64,000 nt of DNA, taken from assembly GCA_001051155.2 (NCBI GenBank), contig JYIP02000001.1, positions 4,650,001-4,714,000 on the forward strand. Reading direction: 5' to 3'. Positions within the stretch are counted from its first letter, which is position 1, and each line of letters opens with the position of its first letter. Below are positions 44,850-57,044 of the stretch, one piece after another. The stretch comes from Chrysoporthe austroafricana (lineage: Eukaryota; Ascomycota; Sordariomycetes; Diaporthales; Cryphonectriaceae). The position numbers and the translations under genes are program-made. The notes beneath the pieces were generated by a model. The model saw only the letters and a program-made list of their open reading frames with translations, did no database searches and was not told where the DNA came from.

Positions 44850-47800
44850 AATTCTTATTCAAGAACGGTTTAATATATTCCCTTTAAGCAATATCAGAAT
44901 ATAATAGCGTTTCAGATTCCGTCCTTTTCTAACCAGGCCTTTCAGGAAAAGGCCCCGATTATCCTTACTAACGAATAGCTCTAATAACAAAACGTAGCCC
45001 TATATTAATAGCTTGAAGAAATCAAAAACGAGATTATTCGCTTCAATGCTTTTCAGTAAGCTAAAGCTTTCAAGCTTAATAAATCTGAGCTTTATAAAAG
45101 CATTCGAAAAGATTTTCAGGCTTTCCTAATGCAATTTAAAGCTTATTTCAAGCATTATAATACTCAATTCAGAACTACTTACGACAAAATCGATTTCGCG
45201 GGAAGTTGCCTTGAAAGGACAGCTTTCCAATAATAAAAGCTAACCTTTCGCAATTATCTGGATAATAACGAAAATTTCCGTTCCGAGAATACCAAGCGTA
45301 TCTTCTAGCGCTATGCTAATTTCGAAATAGCTTTTACGAAAACTTTCGGAAACCCGGACAAACGATATATTGCAATACAGTAGCTAGAGGTATTCCGATA
45401 AACCGGCTCGGCTGCGAATTATATAGCTAAATTCCAGCAAATTATTGCTTATTTCGATTACGAGAATAAACCCTTTATAGACGCTTACTATACGGGGCTT
45501 AAAGAAGAAGTTAAAGACGAATTCTATAAAGAAAACCGATTCGTAAAATTTAATAAGTTTATTAATAAAGCGGTTTATATTAATAACCGGCTTTATAAAT
45601 AGCGCTAATAATAATAAAAAAACTATAGCTATACCTTTAAATATTAACTTAATTCGGAGAAGCGCAAATTCCAATAAAAGAATCGAAATAATATAGCTTA
45701 TTCGAATATTATGCATGCTAAACTTATAGAATTAAATGCTTTTGTATGGGAATAGCGCAAAAGAATTATTTATTTCAATTATAGCAAAAAAGGGCATATT
45801 GCTTGCAATTGCTATTAAGAGAAAAAAAAACGAGAATAGAAGCTAATCCTGGAAAAATAGATTAATATCGCTTAATAATAAAAACCCGATTAACTAAGCA
45901 ATAATATTTTATTAAAGCAAATAGCGGACTTTAATTATAATAGCATAAGCTAAATAGCTTATTATTAGAATTATTGCTTATTGCATTTTTCGATAAAAGA
46001 AAATTCAAAATAATTCTTACGCAAACTTAAAAAATAATAGCAATTCGCTATAAGAAAGAAAAGCCTTCTTTATAATACGGCTATAAACGATAGCGATTCG
46101 GACTGCTTAAGCAACCCGCTAGATATTAAGGAAGAAGATCTGGAAAGATTTCCTTTAGAAATATATTTCGACCGATAATAAGAAAAGGCGGTAAAGGAAG
46201 AACTTAGTATATAAGCGCTAATACTTAGCATTACGTTCGATAAGACAATATTATAAAATAGATAGCCAAATAACTTGCTAATTCAGATATTCGAAAAAGG
46301 ACTTATCGAGAAAACAGGAAAACTAATCGTTTAATATACCAAACAAAATTACTCTAAAAACTATAACTGGATAACCAAGCATACAAAAATGGAATATTTC
46401 ATATACGGACTTACTCTAGAAAAACTTTTCTAAAGCATTCCGTTCCAGAATAGCAAATGCAAACCTTAAAAAAATAGAAAGATTAGTTATTTATACCTTT
46501 ACTATTACGAACTTGCTTAGATATATTATATATATTATAATTATCAGATATATTTTAGCGAGAAAGTTAAATATAATTAGTTCCCAATTAGGGAATAAGA
46601 CTAATTAATTCAATCTATTATAAAATCCCAAAGGAAATATAAAAAAGTTTTGTATATCGAATATAGCAATACTTATATCGGATTACTTAACAATTATTTA
46701 TAGAAGTATATTTAAAGAGGAATAATATAGAAATAATGCTATATATTGGCATATTCTATTTATATATAAAATAAAGCTAAAGAATAGCAACGATTGTAAA
46801 AAGCCGAAAAGGCAAAGCAATATGCTTAAAGCTAAGCAAGAAGGTTAGTAAAGCAAGCAGCGAAATAAGTATAAAACGACCCAAAAAGAAAAGATTGCTT
46901 ATAAAAGGATAATAGCCGATTAGGACTATAAAGTCTTTATGCGTTATTACGAAAAATAAAGAAAAATATATTATTTTGAACGTATATATAAACGGGTAAC
47001 GATATAGCGTATTATTAAATAGCAATATATAAGAGAATTTTATCTCGCTAAAAGTTATTAATAGGGAACGGATTCCCTGAATATAGAAGAAAGAACTCTA
47101 TAAATTCAATACTATAAAAGGGAAAGCGGTTATATATAACTTTAATATAATCGATATAAAAACTAATTACTTACTTATCTCGATCTAAAGCTTTATAACG
47201 AATACTACTTTCGATATTATAGATATAGCATAGCATAAATTAATCTTAAGAATATTTTAGCTTAAGGAATATAATTCTTATATCGATTGGATTACTAGCT
47301 AGATTTTATAAGAATTAGCTATATTTACTGAAATAATTGCAATTAACGAAAAAAGAAAAATCTTAATTATTAAAGATAATATCGGAAATATATGCTTAAA
47401 TAGGCTTAAATATACCTTTAAAGCAGAAATACTTGCCAAACGATAAGGAAAAGTTACGGATATTTCGAACTTACAAATACAAATTGGGAACGGATTAAGA
47501 ATTCAAGCGATTAGCGATCGATAAAAGACTAATCCGGCGCAAAGCATTACAAAACCATATAGACTATAAAACTATAAGGAAATTCAGCTTTTAGTACAAT
47601 AAATATAAGAAAATTACAGAAAAAGATTTGGCTTTATAAATAATAAATACTTAAAGCTATCAGAAACTAGGATATATAAATAGAAAAAAGAAGCGATAAA
47701 AAGAAAATACGCTTAATAATACTTTTTATTTTTCCAAATTACAAAAGATAAAGAAAAACTATTACTAGAACTCAAGAATATATTATGAAAATACTATAAG

Positions 47801-48156
47801 TTCAAAAAGCTATAGCAAAGAAAATTCAATACTGGTTTGCTAGAATACGGGATTTTTAATTACGAAATTCCGCTAAAAGAAAGAACGAAACTCAAAAATT
47901 ACTTTATTTACAAGCTCGACCAAGCAAAGCTCGAAATACTCAGAGAATATATCGATAAAAACCTGAAAAGAAGCTATATACGAAAATCGCAATTATTAAC
48001 AAAATACCCGATCCTATTTATATTCAAGAAAAATAACAAATTGCGACTTTATATAGATTACAAATAGCTTAACGATATTACAATTAAAAATCGTTACTTT
48101 TTGCCTTTAATAAGAAAGATGCAAGACCGGCTAATCGGAATAAATTAGTTTATTAC
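44850..48156 (+). pseudogene. E3 gag, protease and start of reverse transcriptase, RIP-inactivated
   Basis: Gag is readable to about 45830 with TYDKIDFAGSCLERTAFQ-like and VNYTAKFQQIIAYFDYENKP-like segments, then a zinc-knuckle remnant. Protease and the N-terminal part of reverse transcriptase follow to 48156; a clean 76-codon stretch (47837-48067) reads IPLKERTKLKNYFIYKLDQA and PILFIFKKNNKLRLYIDYK. E4 is inserted at 48157. Confidence 0.75.
48152..48156. repeat. Target-site duplication of E4, left copy (attac)
   Basis: attac precedes the left LTR of E4 and recurs exactly at 53310-53314. The E1 sequence at the same place reads ttattacgctcg uninterrupted, so the duplication is certain. Confidence 0.92.
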
Positions 48157-48603
48157 TATTATAAACGCTGCAGCAATCCTAAGATATATTATAAGGTTGA
48201 AAGGTTTTATGCTAGCAAGAGCGATACCAAGTATTGCTTTGAATATCGGAACAAGTTATTAAGTATCGCAATATTTATAAGCTTAGAGCGGCTATTAATA
48301 ATAAGGTCCGATTGATATTTAGATTGATAATTGAAAAGCTATTACTATCTATTTAGTAAATATCCGGTTTTTATATATCCAGTTTTTCAATCTTAAATTA
48401 CTATGCTTACTTAATAAGCAAAATAAATATGCTTACTTTGCTCATTTAATAAGTTAAATAATCAATATTTTATTTATCTTTAATCTTTGCTTATATAAGC
48501 ATTTGCTTAGTTTTGCAATTAAGCCTGAAAATTCCAGTACTGAAAGGGTTATTTTAGGATAGCTTTAATACCGTATTCTGGTTTTGCATATTAGTTTATA
48601 ATA
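48157..48603 (-). repeat. 3' LTR of E4 (447 bp, left end)
   Basis: Reverse-complement LTR beginning tattataaacgctgcagc and ending ttagtttataata. Equal in length to the LTR at 52863-53309. Confidence 0.9.
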
Positions 48604-48793
48604 TTATTTCCTGTCTTATCGGTTAATATCCCTATTAATTTTTGTAAGCTTTTTTAGTCTTTTTTATTATTTATCGCGCTTTCTTAATTAGGATATCGAA
48701 TAGGGTTAAGGATTCTCGCGTTTTCAAACCTCGTTCTGCTTGTTTTGAATATCGTAATTGCTTTATATCCGTTATTTTTTAAAATTCTTTTAT

Positions 48794-49320
48794 TATGCTA
48801 TCTTATTCGTTTTGCGAAAGCCGTAATATTTCTTCTTATTACGTTTCGCCTTAAAATTCTTCGTATTGCTCGGAATGCGTATGCTTGAATCGATTGCGTT
48901 ATAATATATAGGGTATTTCTTTATCTGAACTTGCGCATATCGGCAATTAATACCGCAAGCTCGAAAAGGAATTCGAAGCTGCCGAAAAGCGTTAACAGGT
49001 AGCAAGTGCTGAAATTGCTTGCTTGCGGAAGCAGAAGAAGCTGTAATTTGAGAAAATGATACGAGCAGTTTATTATAGCTTATCTAATCTGGAAGAGTTA
49101 GAGAAGCTGGAAGCCGAGAAGGCCGAAAAAGAACGTCGTAAAGCCGAGGCCGAGCGTTGTGCTATAAAGCTTTTCGTTCCTAAAGGTCCCTTTCCTGAAA
49201 GTTTTGATTTCGAAACCGCCTTATAGCAGTTTGGTTCCGAAATTAATTGGTCCGCTATTATTTCAGGGTTTAGGCCCGAAAACGCGGCTAGTTTTTCTAG
49301 TATTATTTATCCTTTTGGTT
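48794..49320 (+). pseudogene. E4 antisense ORF (aORF): Cys-cluster and coiled-coil protein, RIP-damaged
   Basis: Because E4 is inverted, its antisense frame is on the plus strand. From ATG 48794 it reads SYSFCESRNISSYYVSP, then SSYCSECVCLNRLRYNI, keeping four of the cysteines. Next come LEKEFEAAEKR, LSNLEELEKLEAEKAEKERR and KAEAERCAIKLFVPKGPFPE, then SFDFETAL and QFGSEINWSAII. Its extension beyond this point (RPENAASFSSIIYPFG) suggests the protein was about 190 residues. It is in the same place relative to LTR and pol as in E2 and E3. Confidence 0.72.
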
Positions 49321-49539
49321 AATTAATAGGTTTTTCTGGTTAATCGTTCTTTATTTTAATACCGAATGCTAATTAATAATAATATCTTACTATTTGCGGT
49401 TTTTACTTAATTGGTTGCAGATTTCTTCTTACCGGTATAGGTTTGCTTATATTAGTATTATAGCGGGCTTCTTAATTGAGCTATTCAATTAATCGATCTG
49501 TTTTACTGGGAAGATCTTTATATTCTGGTAATTGCTTTT

Positions 49540-50262
49540 TCTTAATAATCCTGGAATACTTATTTCGCATTAGCCAGATTCTTAATTGGTTTTTAACTAT
49601 TTTCGCTTAAATAATATTCTTTCTACTTAATCAGATATTTTCTATAATTTATTAGTTTTCAATATTTAAGAATTCGTTCTATTTCGTATTCTGGTTTATT
49701 GCTTTTTACTTATATTATATTGTCCGTTTCGGCTGTTTTGAATGCGAGTTCGAAAAGCGAAATGTAAAAGACCGGGTAGATTTTCATTCTGTAAAGTAGT
49801 GCAAATTCAAAATTAATATTTGAGATTTTCCTCAGAACTTTAAATAATCCGAATTTCTTGTAATCTAGCGAGTAAGAGAGTCTGGTTATTTTAATATATT
49901 CTTTTTATCGAACGAGGTAGATTTTATTTCCTTCTTGCAGAATTAATCTTTCAATTCTTTTAAAATTGGCATATCGGGTTATTTTTTCTTGTATAAATTT
50001 TAATTCTTCTTGCAATTCTTTCTGTATTTTCTTAATTTTCTTAATTCGTTTCTTTGCTGCTTTTATATTTGTTTTTAATAATTCGTTATAATAAGCTATT
50101 AAGTTATAGCTATATAGTATATAGAATAATAATTTCTTTATTATATTTATATTTACGCTATTATATACGAATTGTATTAAAGGCAATAAATTAATTTAAT
50201 TATTTTATTTATAATTTATATAATATTATAAATATTATTTAACGATCTGATTTATTTATAAC
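49540..50262 (-). pseudogene. E4 integrase end and chromodomain, remnant of pol
   Basis: From 50186 down, a 93-codon open stretch reads MPLIQFVYNSVNINIIKKLL, then ELLKTNIKAAKKRIKKIKKI and ARNIERL-like residues, matching the end of E1 and E3 integrase. It continues past 49905 into MKIYPVF-like and chromodomain residues (YEIERILKY, YYLSENS). Everything between protease and this point is absent. Confidence 0.75.
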
Positions 50263-52862
50263 TTTTCCTTATCGTTTAGCAAGTATTTCTGCCTTAAGGG
50301 TATATTTAAGCTTATTTAAGCGTATATTTCCGATATTATTTTCAATAATTAAAATTTTTCTTTCTTTATTAATTGCAATTATTTCAGTAAATATAGCTAG
50401 TTTTTATAAAATCTGGCTAATAATCCAATCAATATAAAAGTTATGCTTTTTAAGCCAAAATATTCTTAAGATTAATTTATGCTATGCCGTATTTATAATA
50501 TCGAAAATAGTCTTTATTATAAGGCTTTAAATTGAAATAAGTAAGTAATTAGTTTCTATATCGATTATACTAAAATTGTATATTACTGCTTTTCTTTCTA
50601 TAATATTAAGTTTATAAGGTTTTTTCTTCTATATTTAAAGAATTTGTTTTTTATTAACGATTTCTAGCAAAATAAAATTTCTTTATATGCTATTATCTAA
50701 TAATGCGCCATATTATTGCTCGTTTATATATATATCTAGAATAATATATTCTTCCGTATTTTTCGTAATAATGCATAAGGACTTTGTAATCCTAATCGAT
50801 TGTTATTTTTTTACAAACGATCTTTTTCTTTTGGGTCGTTCAATACTTATCTTGCTATTTGCTTTGCTAATCTTCTTGCTTGGCTTTAAATATACTACTT
50901 TGCCTTTTCGGCTTTTTGCAATCGGTATTATTTTTTGGCCTTATCTTGCATATAGATAGAATATGCCAATATATAGCATTATTCCTATATTATTCTCTTT
51001 TAAATATATTTCTATAGATAATTATTAAGTAATCTAATATAAGCATTATTGCATTCAATATGCAAAACTTTCTTATATTTTCCTTAAGATTTTATAATAA
51101 ATTAAATTAATTAGTTTTATTCCCTAATTGGGAATTAATTGTATTTAACTTTCTCATTAAAATGTATTTGGCAATTGTAATATATATAGCATATCCAAGC
51201 AAATTCGTAATAGCAAAAATATAAGTAATTAATCTTTCTATTTTCTCGGGATTTGTATTTATTATTCTAAAACGGGATACTTTAAAGGAATTCTTATAAT
51301 ATAAGCTTATAAATAAAGTATTCGATTTTCATATATTTGGTTATTTAGTTATTATGCTTTTATTATAGTTATTTCGTACTTAAGATATTATACTTTTCCG
51401 GTTCTTTCTCGAATATAAGGGTTAGCAAATTATCTAGCTATTTATCTTATAATATCGTTTTGTTAAGCATAGCGCTAAGTATTAGCGCTTATATGCTAAA
51501 TTCTTCTTTTATTGCCCTTTCCTATTATCGGTCGAAATATATTTCTAAAAGGAATTTTCTCAGATCCTCTTCCTTAATATTTAGCAAATTGCTTAAGCAA
51601 TCCGAATTGCTATTATTTATAGCTATATTATAAAGAAAGCCTTTTTTTTTATAGCAAATTGCTATTATCCTTTAAGTTTGCGTAAAAATTATCCTGAATT
51701 TTCTTTTGCTAAAAAATACAATAAATAATAATCTTAATAATAAGCTATTTAGCTTATATTGCTATAATTAAAGTCCGCTATTTGCTTTAATAGGATATTA
51801 TTATTTAGCTAATTAGGTTCTTATTGCTAAGCGATATTAATCTATTTTTCCGGGATTAATTTCTATTCTTATTTCTTTTCCTTTTAATAATAATTGCGGG
51901 CAATATACCTTTTCTTGCTACAATTAAAGCAAGTAATTCCTTTGCGCTATTTCCGTACGAAAGTATTTAATTTTATAAGTTTAGTATGCGTAATGCTTAA
52001 ATAAGCTATATTATTCCGATTTTTTTATCGGAATTTGCATTTTCTAGAATTAAGCTAATATTTTGGGATATAGCTATAGTTTTTCTATCGTTATTAGTGC
52101 CGTTTATAAAATCGATTATTAATGCGAACTGCTTTATTAATAAATTCGTTAAGTTTTTCGAATTAGTCTTTTTTATAAAGCTTATTTTTGATTTTTTCTT
52201 TAAATCCTATATAATAAGCATCTATAAAAAGTTTATTTTTATAATCGAAATAAGCAATAATCTGCCAGAATTTGGCTATATAGTCCGCAGCTAAACTGGT
52301 TTATTATAAAGCCTTTAATTATCGTATTGCAATATATCGTTTATCCGGGTTTCCAAAAGTTTTCGTAAAGATTAATTCGAAATTGGCATAGCGCTAGAAA
52401 ATGCATTTGGTATTTTCAGAACGGAAATTCTTATTATTATTTAAATAATTACAAAAAGTTAATTCTTATTACTAAAAGGCTATTCTTTCAAAGCAGCTTT
52501 TTGCGAAATCGATCTTATTATAAGTAGTTTTAAACTGGGTATTATAGTATTTGAAATAGGCTTTGAGTTGCATTAAGAAAGCCTGAAAATCTTTTCAAAT
52601 GCCTTTATAAGGCCCGGGCTTATTAAGCTTGAAAGCTTTGGCCTGCTAAAAAGCATTAAGGCAAATAATTTCGTTTTTAACTTCTTTAAGCTGCTAGTAT
52701 AAGGCTACGTTCTGTTACTGGAGCTATTCGTTAATAAAAACGGTCGGGATTTCTTCTTGAAAAGCTTAATTGCTAGAAAAAAACGGAATCTGAAATGCTA
52801 TCGTATTCCGATATTGCTTAAAAAGAATATACTAAACCGTTTTTAAATAAGAGTTATCAAAA
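50263..52862 (-). pseudogene. E4 gag and protease region, RIP-inactivated
   Basis: Minus-strand homologue of the gag of E1-E3, with the zinc-knuckle region near 51880-51940 and the spacer to protease, which ends near 50270. The gag region contains the same order of blocks as E3. Many stops at RIP sites. Confidence 0.7.
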
Positions 52863-53309
52863 TATTATAAATGCTATAGCAATCCTGGGATATACTATAA
52901 GGTCGAAAGGTTTTATGCTAGCAAGAGCGATATTAAGTATTGCTTTGAATATCGGAACAAATTACTAAGTATCGCAATATTTATAAGCTTAGAGCGGCTA
53001 TTAATAATAAGGTCCGATTGATATTTAGATTAATAACTGAAAAGCTATTATTATCTATTTAGTAAATATTCAGTCTTTATATATTTAGCTTTTCAATTTT
53101 GGATTATTATGCTTATTTAGTAAGCAAAGTAAATATGCTTACTTTGCTTATTTAATAAGTTAAGTAATCGGTATCTTATTTATTTCTAACTTTTGCTTAT
53201 ATAAACATTTGCTTAATTTTGCAGCTAAGCTTAAAAATCCCGGCATTAAAAGGGTCGTTTTAAGGTAGCTTTAGTGCCGCATCTTAATTCTGCATATTGG
53301 TTTATAATA
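52863..53309 (-). repeat. 5' LTR of E4 (447 bp, right end)
   Basis: Begins tattataaatgctatagc and ends ttggtttataata. The two E4 LTRs differ mainly by transitions, as RIP would leave. Confidence 0.9.
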
Positions 53310-53314
53310 ATTAC
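53310..53314. repeat. Target-site duplication of E4, right copy (attac)
   Basis: Exact copy of 48152-48156; followed by gctcgatttcaaag, which continues the E3 reverse transcriptase. Confidence 0.92.
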
Positions 53315-55740
53315 GCTCGATTTCAAAGAAAAATACTATTATATCCGAATTAAGAAAGACGATATTTGGAAAACGGCATTTAAAATTCGCTACGGATATT
53401 TCAAATATATAATCTTATTCTTTAAACTAATTAATGCGCCCGTATCTTTTCAAGAAATAATTAATAATATTTTCTGTAAATACTTGAATATTATTATTAT
53501 CGTTTATTTTAATAATATCCTTATTTATTTAAGAAATTTCGAATTTTATAAATAGTACGTACAATAAGTATTCTAGACTTTATAAAATAATAAATTCCTA
53601 ATTAAATTAAATAAATGCTGCTTTTATTAATAAAAGATTAATTATTTCGGTTATATAATAAAGCCAAGCAAAATTAGTATATAGAAAAATAAAGTCTAAG
53701 CAATAAAAGAATAGCTTATATTAGAAAAAATAAAAGAAGTTAAAGCATTCCTGGGTTATGCTAATTTTTACTAATAATTCATTTGGGATTATAGCAAAAT
53801 CGTACGTCCTTTTACGAACCTTACGAAAAAGAACTAGAAATTCGAATAAATATAAAAAGCTTAAGAAACATTCGATAAAATCAAAAAGCAAGTAATATTA
53901 GAACCTATACTTTGCGAAACGGACTCAAATAAGCTATTTGAAATCGAGACCGATATATCGGATTATGCATTAAGAAGATAATTCGGATAACGAAATAACC
54001 AGAAACGTTTTAGAATCGTAAGCAATTTCTCAAAAAAATTGAACGGCCCGGAATTCAATTATAGCATTCCAGATAAGGAATTAATAGCAATTATAAAAGC
54101 ATTCGAAAAATAGCAGCATTATCTAATCGGAATAAAATATTAGATTATAATATATTCGGATTATAAAAATTTAATAATATTTATAATAACAAAAATTCTA
54201 AATAAACGATAAGTCCGATAAGCAGAATTCCTTTTATAATTCAATTTAAAGATTATTTATTATAAAGGATTAGAAAATAGCAAAACGGATATATTTAGCA
54301 AATAATTAAACTATTAAAATATAGAGCTAAAAGAATTATAAAATATTTTCAGGCAAGATAAAGATAATAATTTTATAAACGAAACTAAAAAGCTTAATAT
54401 AATTATTAAGATTTCTAATAATAAGAAGAAATTAGAAAATATAATAAGAGAAGAATAAAACAAATATATTAAGAATATATATAATGCATTAGCATACGGC
54501 TATTAAAGAATTAGAGCTATTTACGAAAAGATTAAGAAATATTAGAACTTTCCAAATTTTAGGAAAAGAATTAAAAACATTTTATAAGAATGCAATAGCT
54601 GCAAGAAAAATAAGATTAAATATTATAAGCCTTATAAACTGCTCTAACTGCTTTTTATCCTAAAATCAATTTAATAATCCATTAGCTAGGATTTTATTAT
54701 TAAGTTATTTCTCTTATAAAAACTTTTAACTAAAATGCAATATAATAATATCCTAATAATAATTTGCAAATTAAGCAAGTATGCTTACTTCTTTCCGTAT
54801 AAGGAAAGCAATATAACAGAAGATCTCGTATATATATTCTTGAAAACGATTATAATTAATTATAGTATGCCCAAAAAGATTATTTCCGATAGAAACCGGA
54901 AATTCATATTAAACTTCTAAACTTTACTTATAAAGTTATTCGGAATGCAGCAGAAAATATCCATTGCATTCTATTTATAAATAAATAGATAAATAGAACG
55001 AATAAACCAAATTATTAAATAATACTTATAGCACTATATAAATTACGAATAGAACAATTAGATTAATTTATTGCTTTTAATATAATTCGCATATAATAAC
55101 GTAAATATAAGTATAATAAAGAAATTACTATTTTATATACTATATAGCTATAATCTGATAGCTTATTATAACGAATTATTAAGAATAAATACGGAAGTAA
55201 TAGAAAAACGAATCAGGAAAATCAAAAAAGTATAAAAAGAATTGCAAGAAGAATTAAAATTTATACAAAAAAGAATAACCCGGTATGCTAATTCCAAGAA
55301 AATTGAAAGACTAATTCTGCAAGAAAGAAATAAAGTTTACCTCGTTCGACAAAAAGAATATATCAGAATAACCAGACCTTCTCACTCGCTAAATTATAAG
55401 AAACTCGGACTATTCAAAATTCTGAAAAAAATCTCAGATATTAATTTTGAACTTGCATTACCTTACAGAATGAAAATCTATCCGGTTTTTCATATTTCGT
55501 TTCTCGAACCTATATTTAAGATAGCCAAAACAAATAATATAGCATAAATAAAAAATAACGAACCAGAATACGAAATGGAACGAATCCTTAAGTATCGAAA
55601 ATTAACGAATTACAAAAAATATTTAATTAAATAAAAAGAATATTACTTAAGCGAAAATAATTGGGAACCGATTAGGAATTTAGCTAATGCGAAATAAGCA
55701 TTCCAAATTTACTAAAAAAAAGCAACTATTAGAATACAAA
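53315..55740 (+). pseudogene. E3 pol (rest of reverse transcriptase to chromodomain), RIP-inactivated
   Basis: Continues the reverse transcriptase right after E4 with TLDFKEKYYYIRIKKDDIW and IVYFNNILIYLRN (the YxDD box changed to YFNN). RNase H spans about 53930-54320 and integrase about 54480-55200. The C-terminus has YPVFHISFLEPIFKIAKT and a chromodomain (YEMERILKYRKLTNYKKYLI, then YYLSENNWEPIRNLANA), near 55480-55740. This is the best preserved pol end in the block. Confidence 0.8.
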
Positions 55741-55949
55741 GATTTTCTTAATAAAATAGACTGATTAGCCGAATAGCCTAACTAAAAAACCCGTTATAAT
55801 ACCGGAATAAGCAAACCTATATTAATAAAAAGAAATCCGCAAATAGTAAAACGCTATTACCAGTTAGCGTTTAATACTAGAATAAAAAATAACTAATCAG
55901 AAAAGACTTATTAGTTAACCAAAAAAATAATTAATATTAAAGGAACCGG

Positions 55950-56421
55950 CTATATTTTCGGGCTTAACTTCTGAAATAATAATAGACTAATCAATTTCGG
56001 AACCAAATTGCTATAAAGCAGCCTTAAAATCGAAATTCTCAGGAAAAGGACTTTCAAGAACGAAAAGCTTTACAGTACGACATTCAGCTTCGGCCTTACG
56101 ACGCTCTTCCTCGGCTTTCTCAGCCTTTAGCCTTTCCAACTCTTCTATATTATTAATTCCCCGACAAACGGCCCGCATTATCTTCTCATACTATATACGC
56201 TTTTAGTATCGAAAACGAAAGACTTTCTCTTTTGCTATTTCCAGTTTATTTTCCAGTTTTTTATAATAATAAGCTATCTTGCGCAACTTATTAAGAATAA
56301 TGCCCAATATATCGTAACGAGAACGATTAAGCCATATACATTCCGAGCAATAAGAGGAATCCCGTTCGGAAACCTGGCAAATCGGAATATTGCGACTTTC
56401 GCAAAACAAACAAGAAGGCAT
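55950..56421 (-). pseudogene. E3 antisense ORF (aORF): Cys-cluster and coiled-coil protein, RIP-damaged
   Basis: Best preserved copy. From ATG 56421 it begins MPSCLFCESRNIPICQVSER and continues with DSSYCSECIWLNRSRYDILG, giving the cysteine pattern C-x2-C-x7-C-x9-C-x2-C, which could bind zinc. Then comes a heptad-like KLENKLEIAKEKVFRF, a stop, and after it NIEELERLKAEKAEEERRKA, LESPFPENFDFKAAL and QFGSEIDQS. The first 72 codons are open; the later stops (for example at the codon before YEKIMRAV) are TAG/TAA where E2 or E4 have a residue. It lies opposite in sense to gag-pol, 230 nt beyond the chromodomain. Function unknown. Confidence 0.75.
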
Positions 56422-56597
56422 TTAAACGGCATATTAAAGAATCGCCTCTAAAAGAGAATTACGACGCTAGGTCTTAAGCGAACAGTTCTTTTGCACCCTA
56501 CCCGATATCCTAATTAGGAAAGCATAATAAATAACAAAAAGAACCGGGAAAGCTTACAGAAATTAATAAAGATATTAACCGATAGAACGGGAAATAA

Positions 56598-57039
56598 TAT
56601 TATGAATTAATATATAGAATTAAAGTATAATACCCAAGCTATTCAAAATAGCTTATTCAGTATTATAAGTTTCAGGCTTAGCTGCAAAACCTAATAAATA
56701 CTTATATAAGCAAGGGTTAAAGATAAATAAAATAAGGATTATTGGATTATCAAATAAGCCGGTAAGCTAGGCTTACTAGCTTACTTAATAAGCCAATAAT
56801 CCTATACTGAAAAGCTGGATATATAAGGATTAAACATTTACTAGATAAATAGTAATAGCTTTTCAGTTATCAATTTAAGTATTAATCGGACCCTATTATT
56901 GATAGCCGTTCCAGGCTTATAAATATTGTAATACTTAGCGACTTGTTCTGATATTCAAAGCAGTACTTAGTACCGCTTTTGCTAGCATAAACCCTTTTGA
57001 CTTTACAGTTATTTCAGGATTATTGCAGCGTTTATAATA
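56598..57039 (+). repeat. 3' LTR of E3 (442 bp)
   Basis: Starts tattatgaattaatatatag and ends gcgtttataata. Same length as the 5' copy with the same internal palindrome block near 56750-56800; the differences are largely C/T and G/A changes. Confidence 0.85.
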
Positions 57040-57044
57040 TCAGA
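57040..57044. repeat. Target-site duplication of E3, right copy (tcaga)
   Basis: Follows the E3 3' LTR directly. Removing E3 and one copy restores continuity with E1 across the same protease-region sequence. Confidence 0.7.

Larger units (their letters stand above)
48157..53309 (-). mobile_element. E4: inverted, internally deleted chromovirus
   Basis: 5153-bp element in reverse orientation, bounded by two 447-bp LTRs and a perfect 5-bp target-site duplication, inserted in E3's reverse transcriptase. Its LTRs resemble those of E3 in reverse complement. Reading on the minus strand it has gag, a protease region, then a junction near 50252-50262 straight to the end of integrase; reverse transcriptase, RNase H and most of integrase are missing. 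The chromodomain region (about 49540-49700) and the antisense frame remain. Confidence 0.9.
44401..57039 (+). mobile_element. E3: chromovirus retrotransposon containing E4
   Basis: Plus-strand element with two 442-bp LTRs, inserted in the protease region of E2 and itself split in reverse transcriptase by E4. Without E4 it is about 7.5 kb. Its body is 44843-48156 and 53315-56597. It has gag, pol with chromodomain, and an antisense frame before the 3' LTR, all RIP-mutated. Confidence 0.85.
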
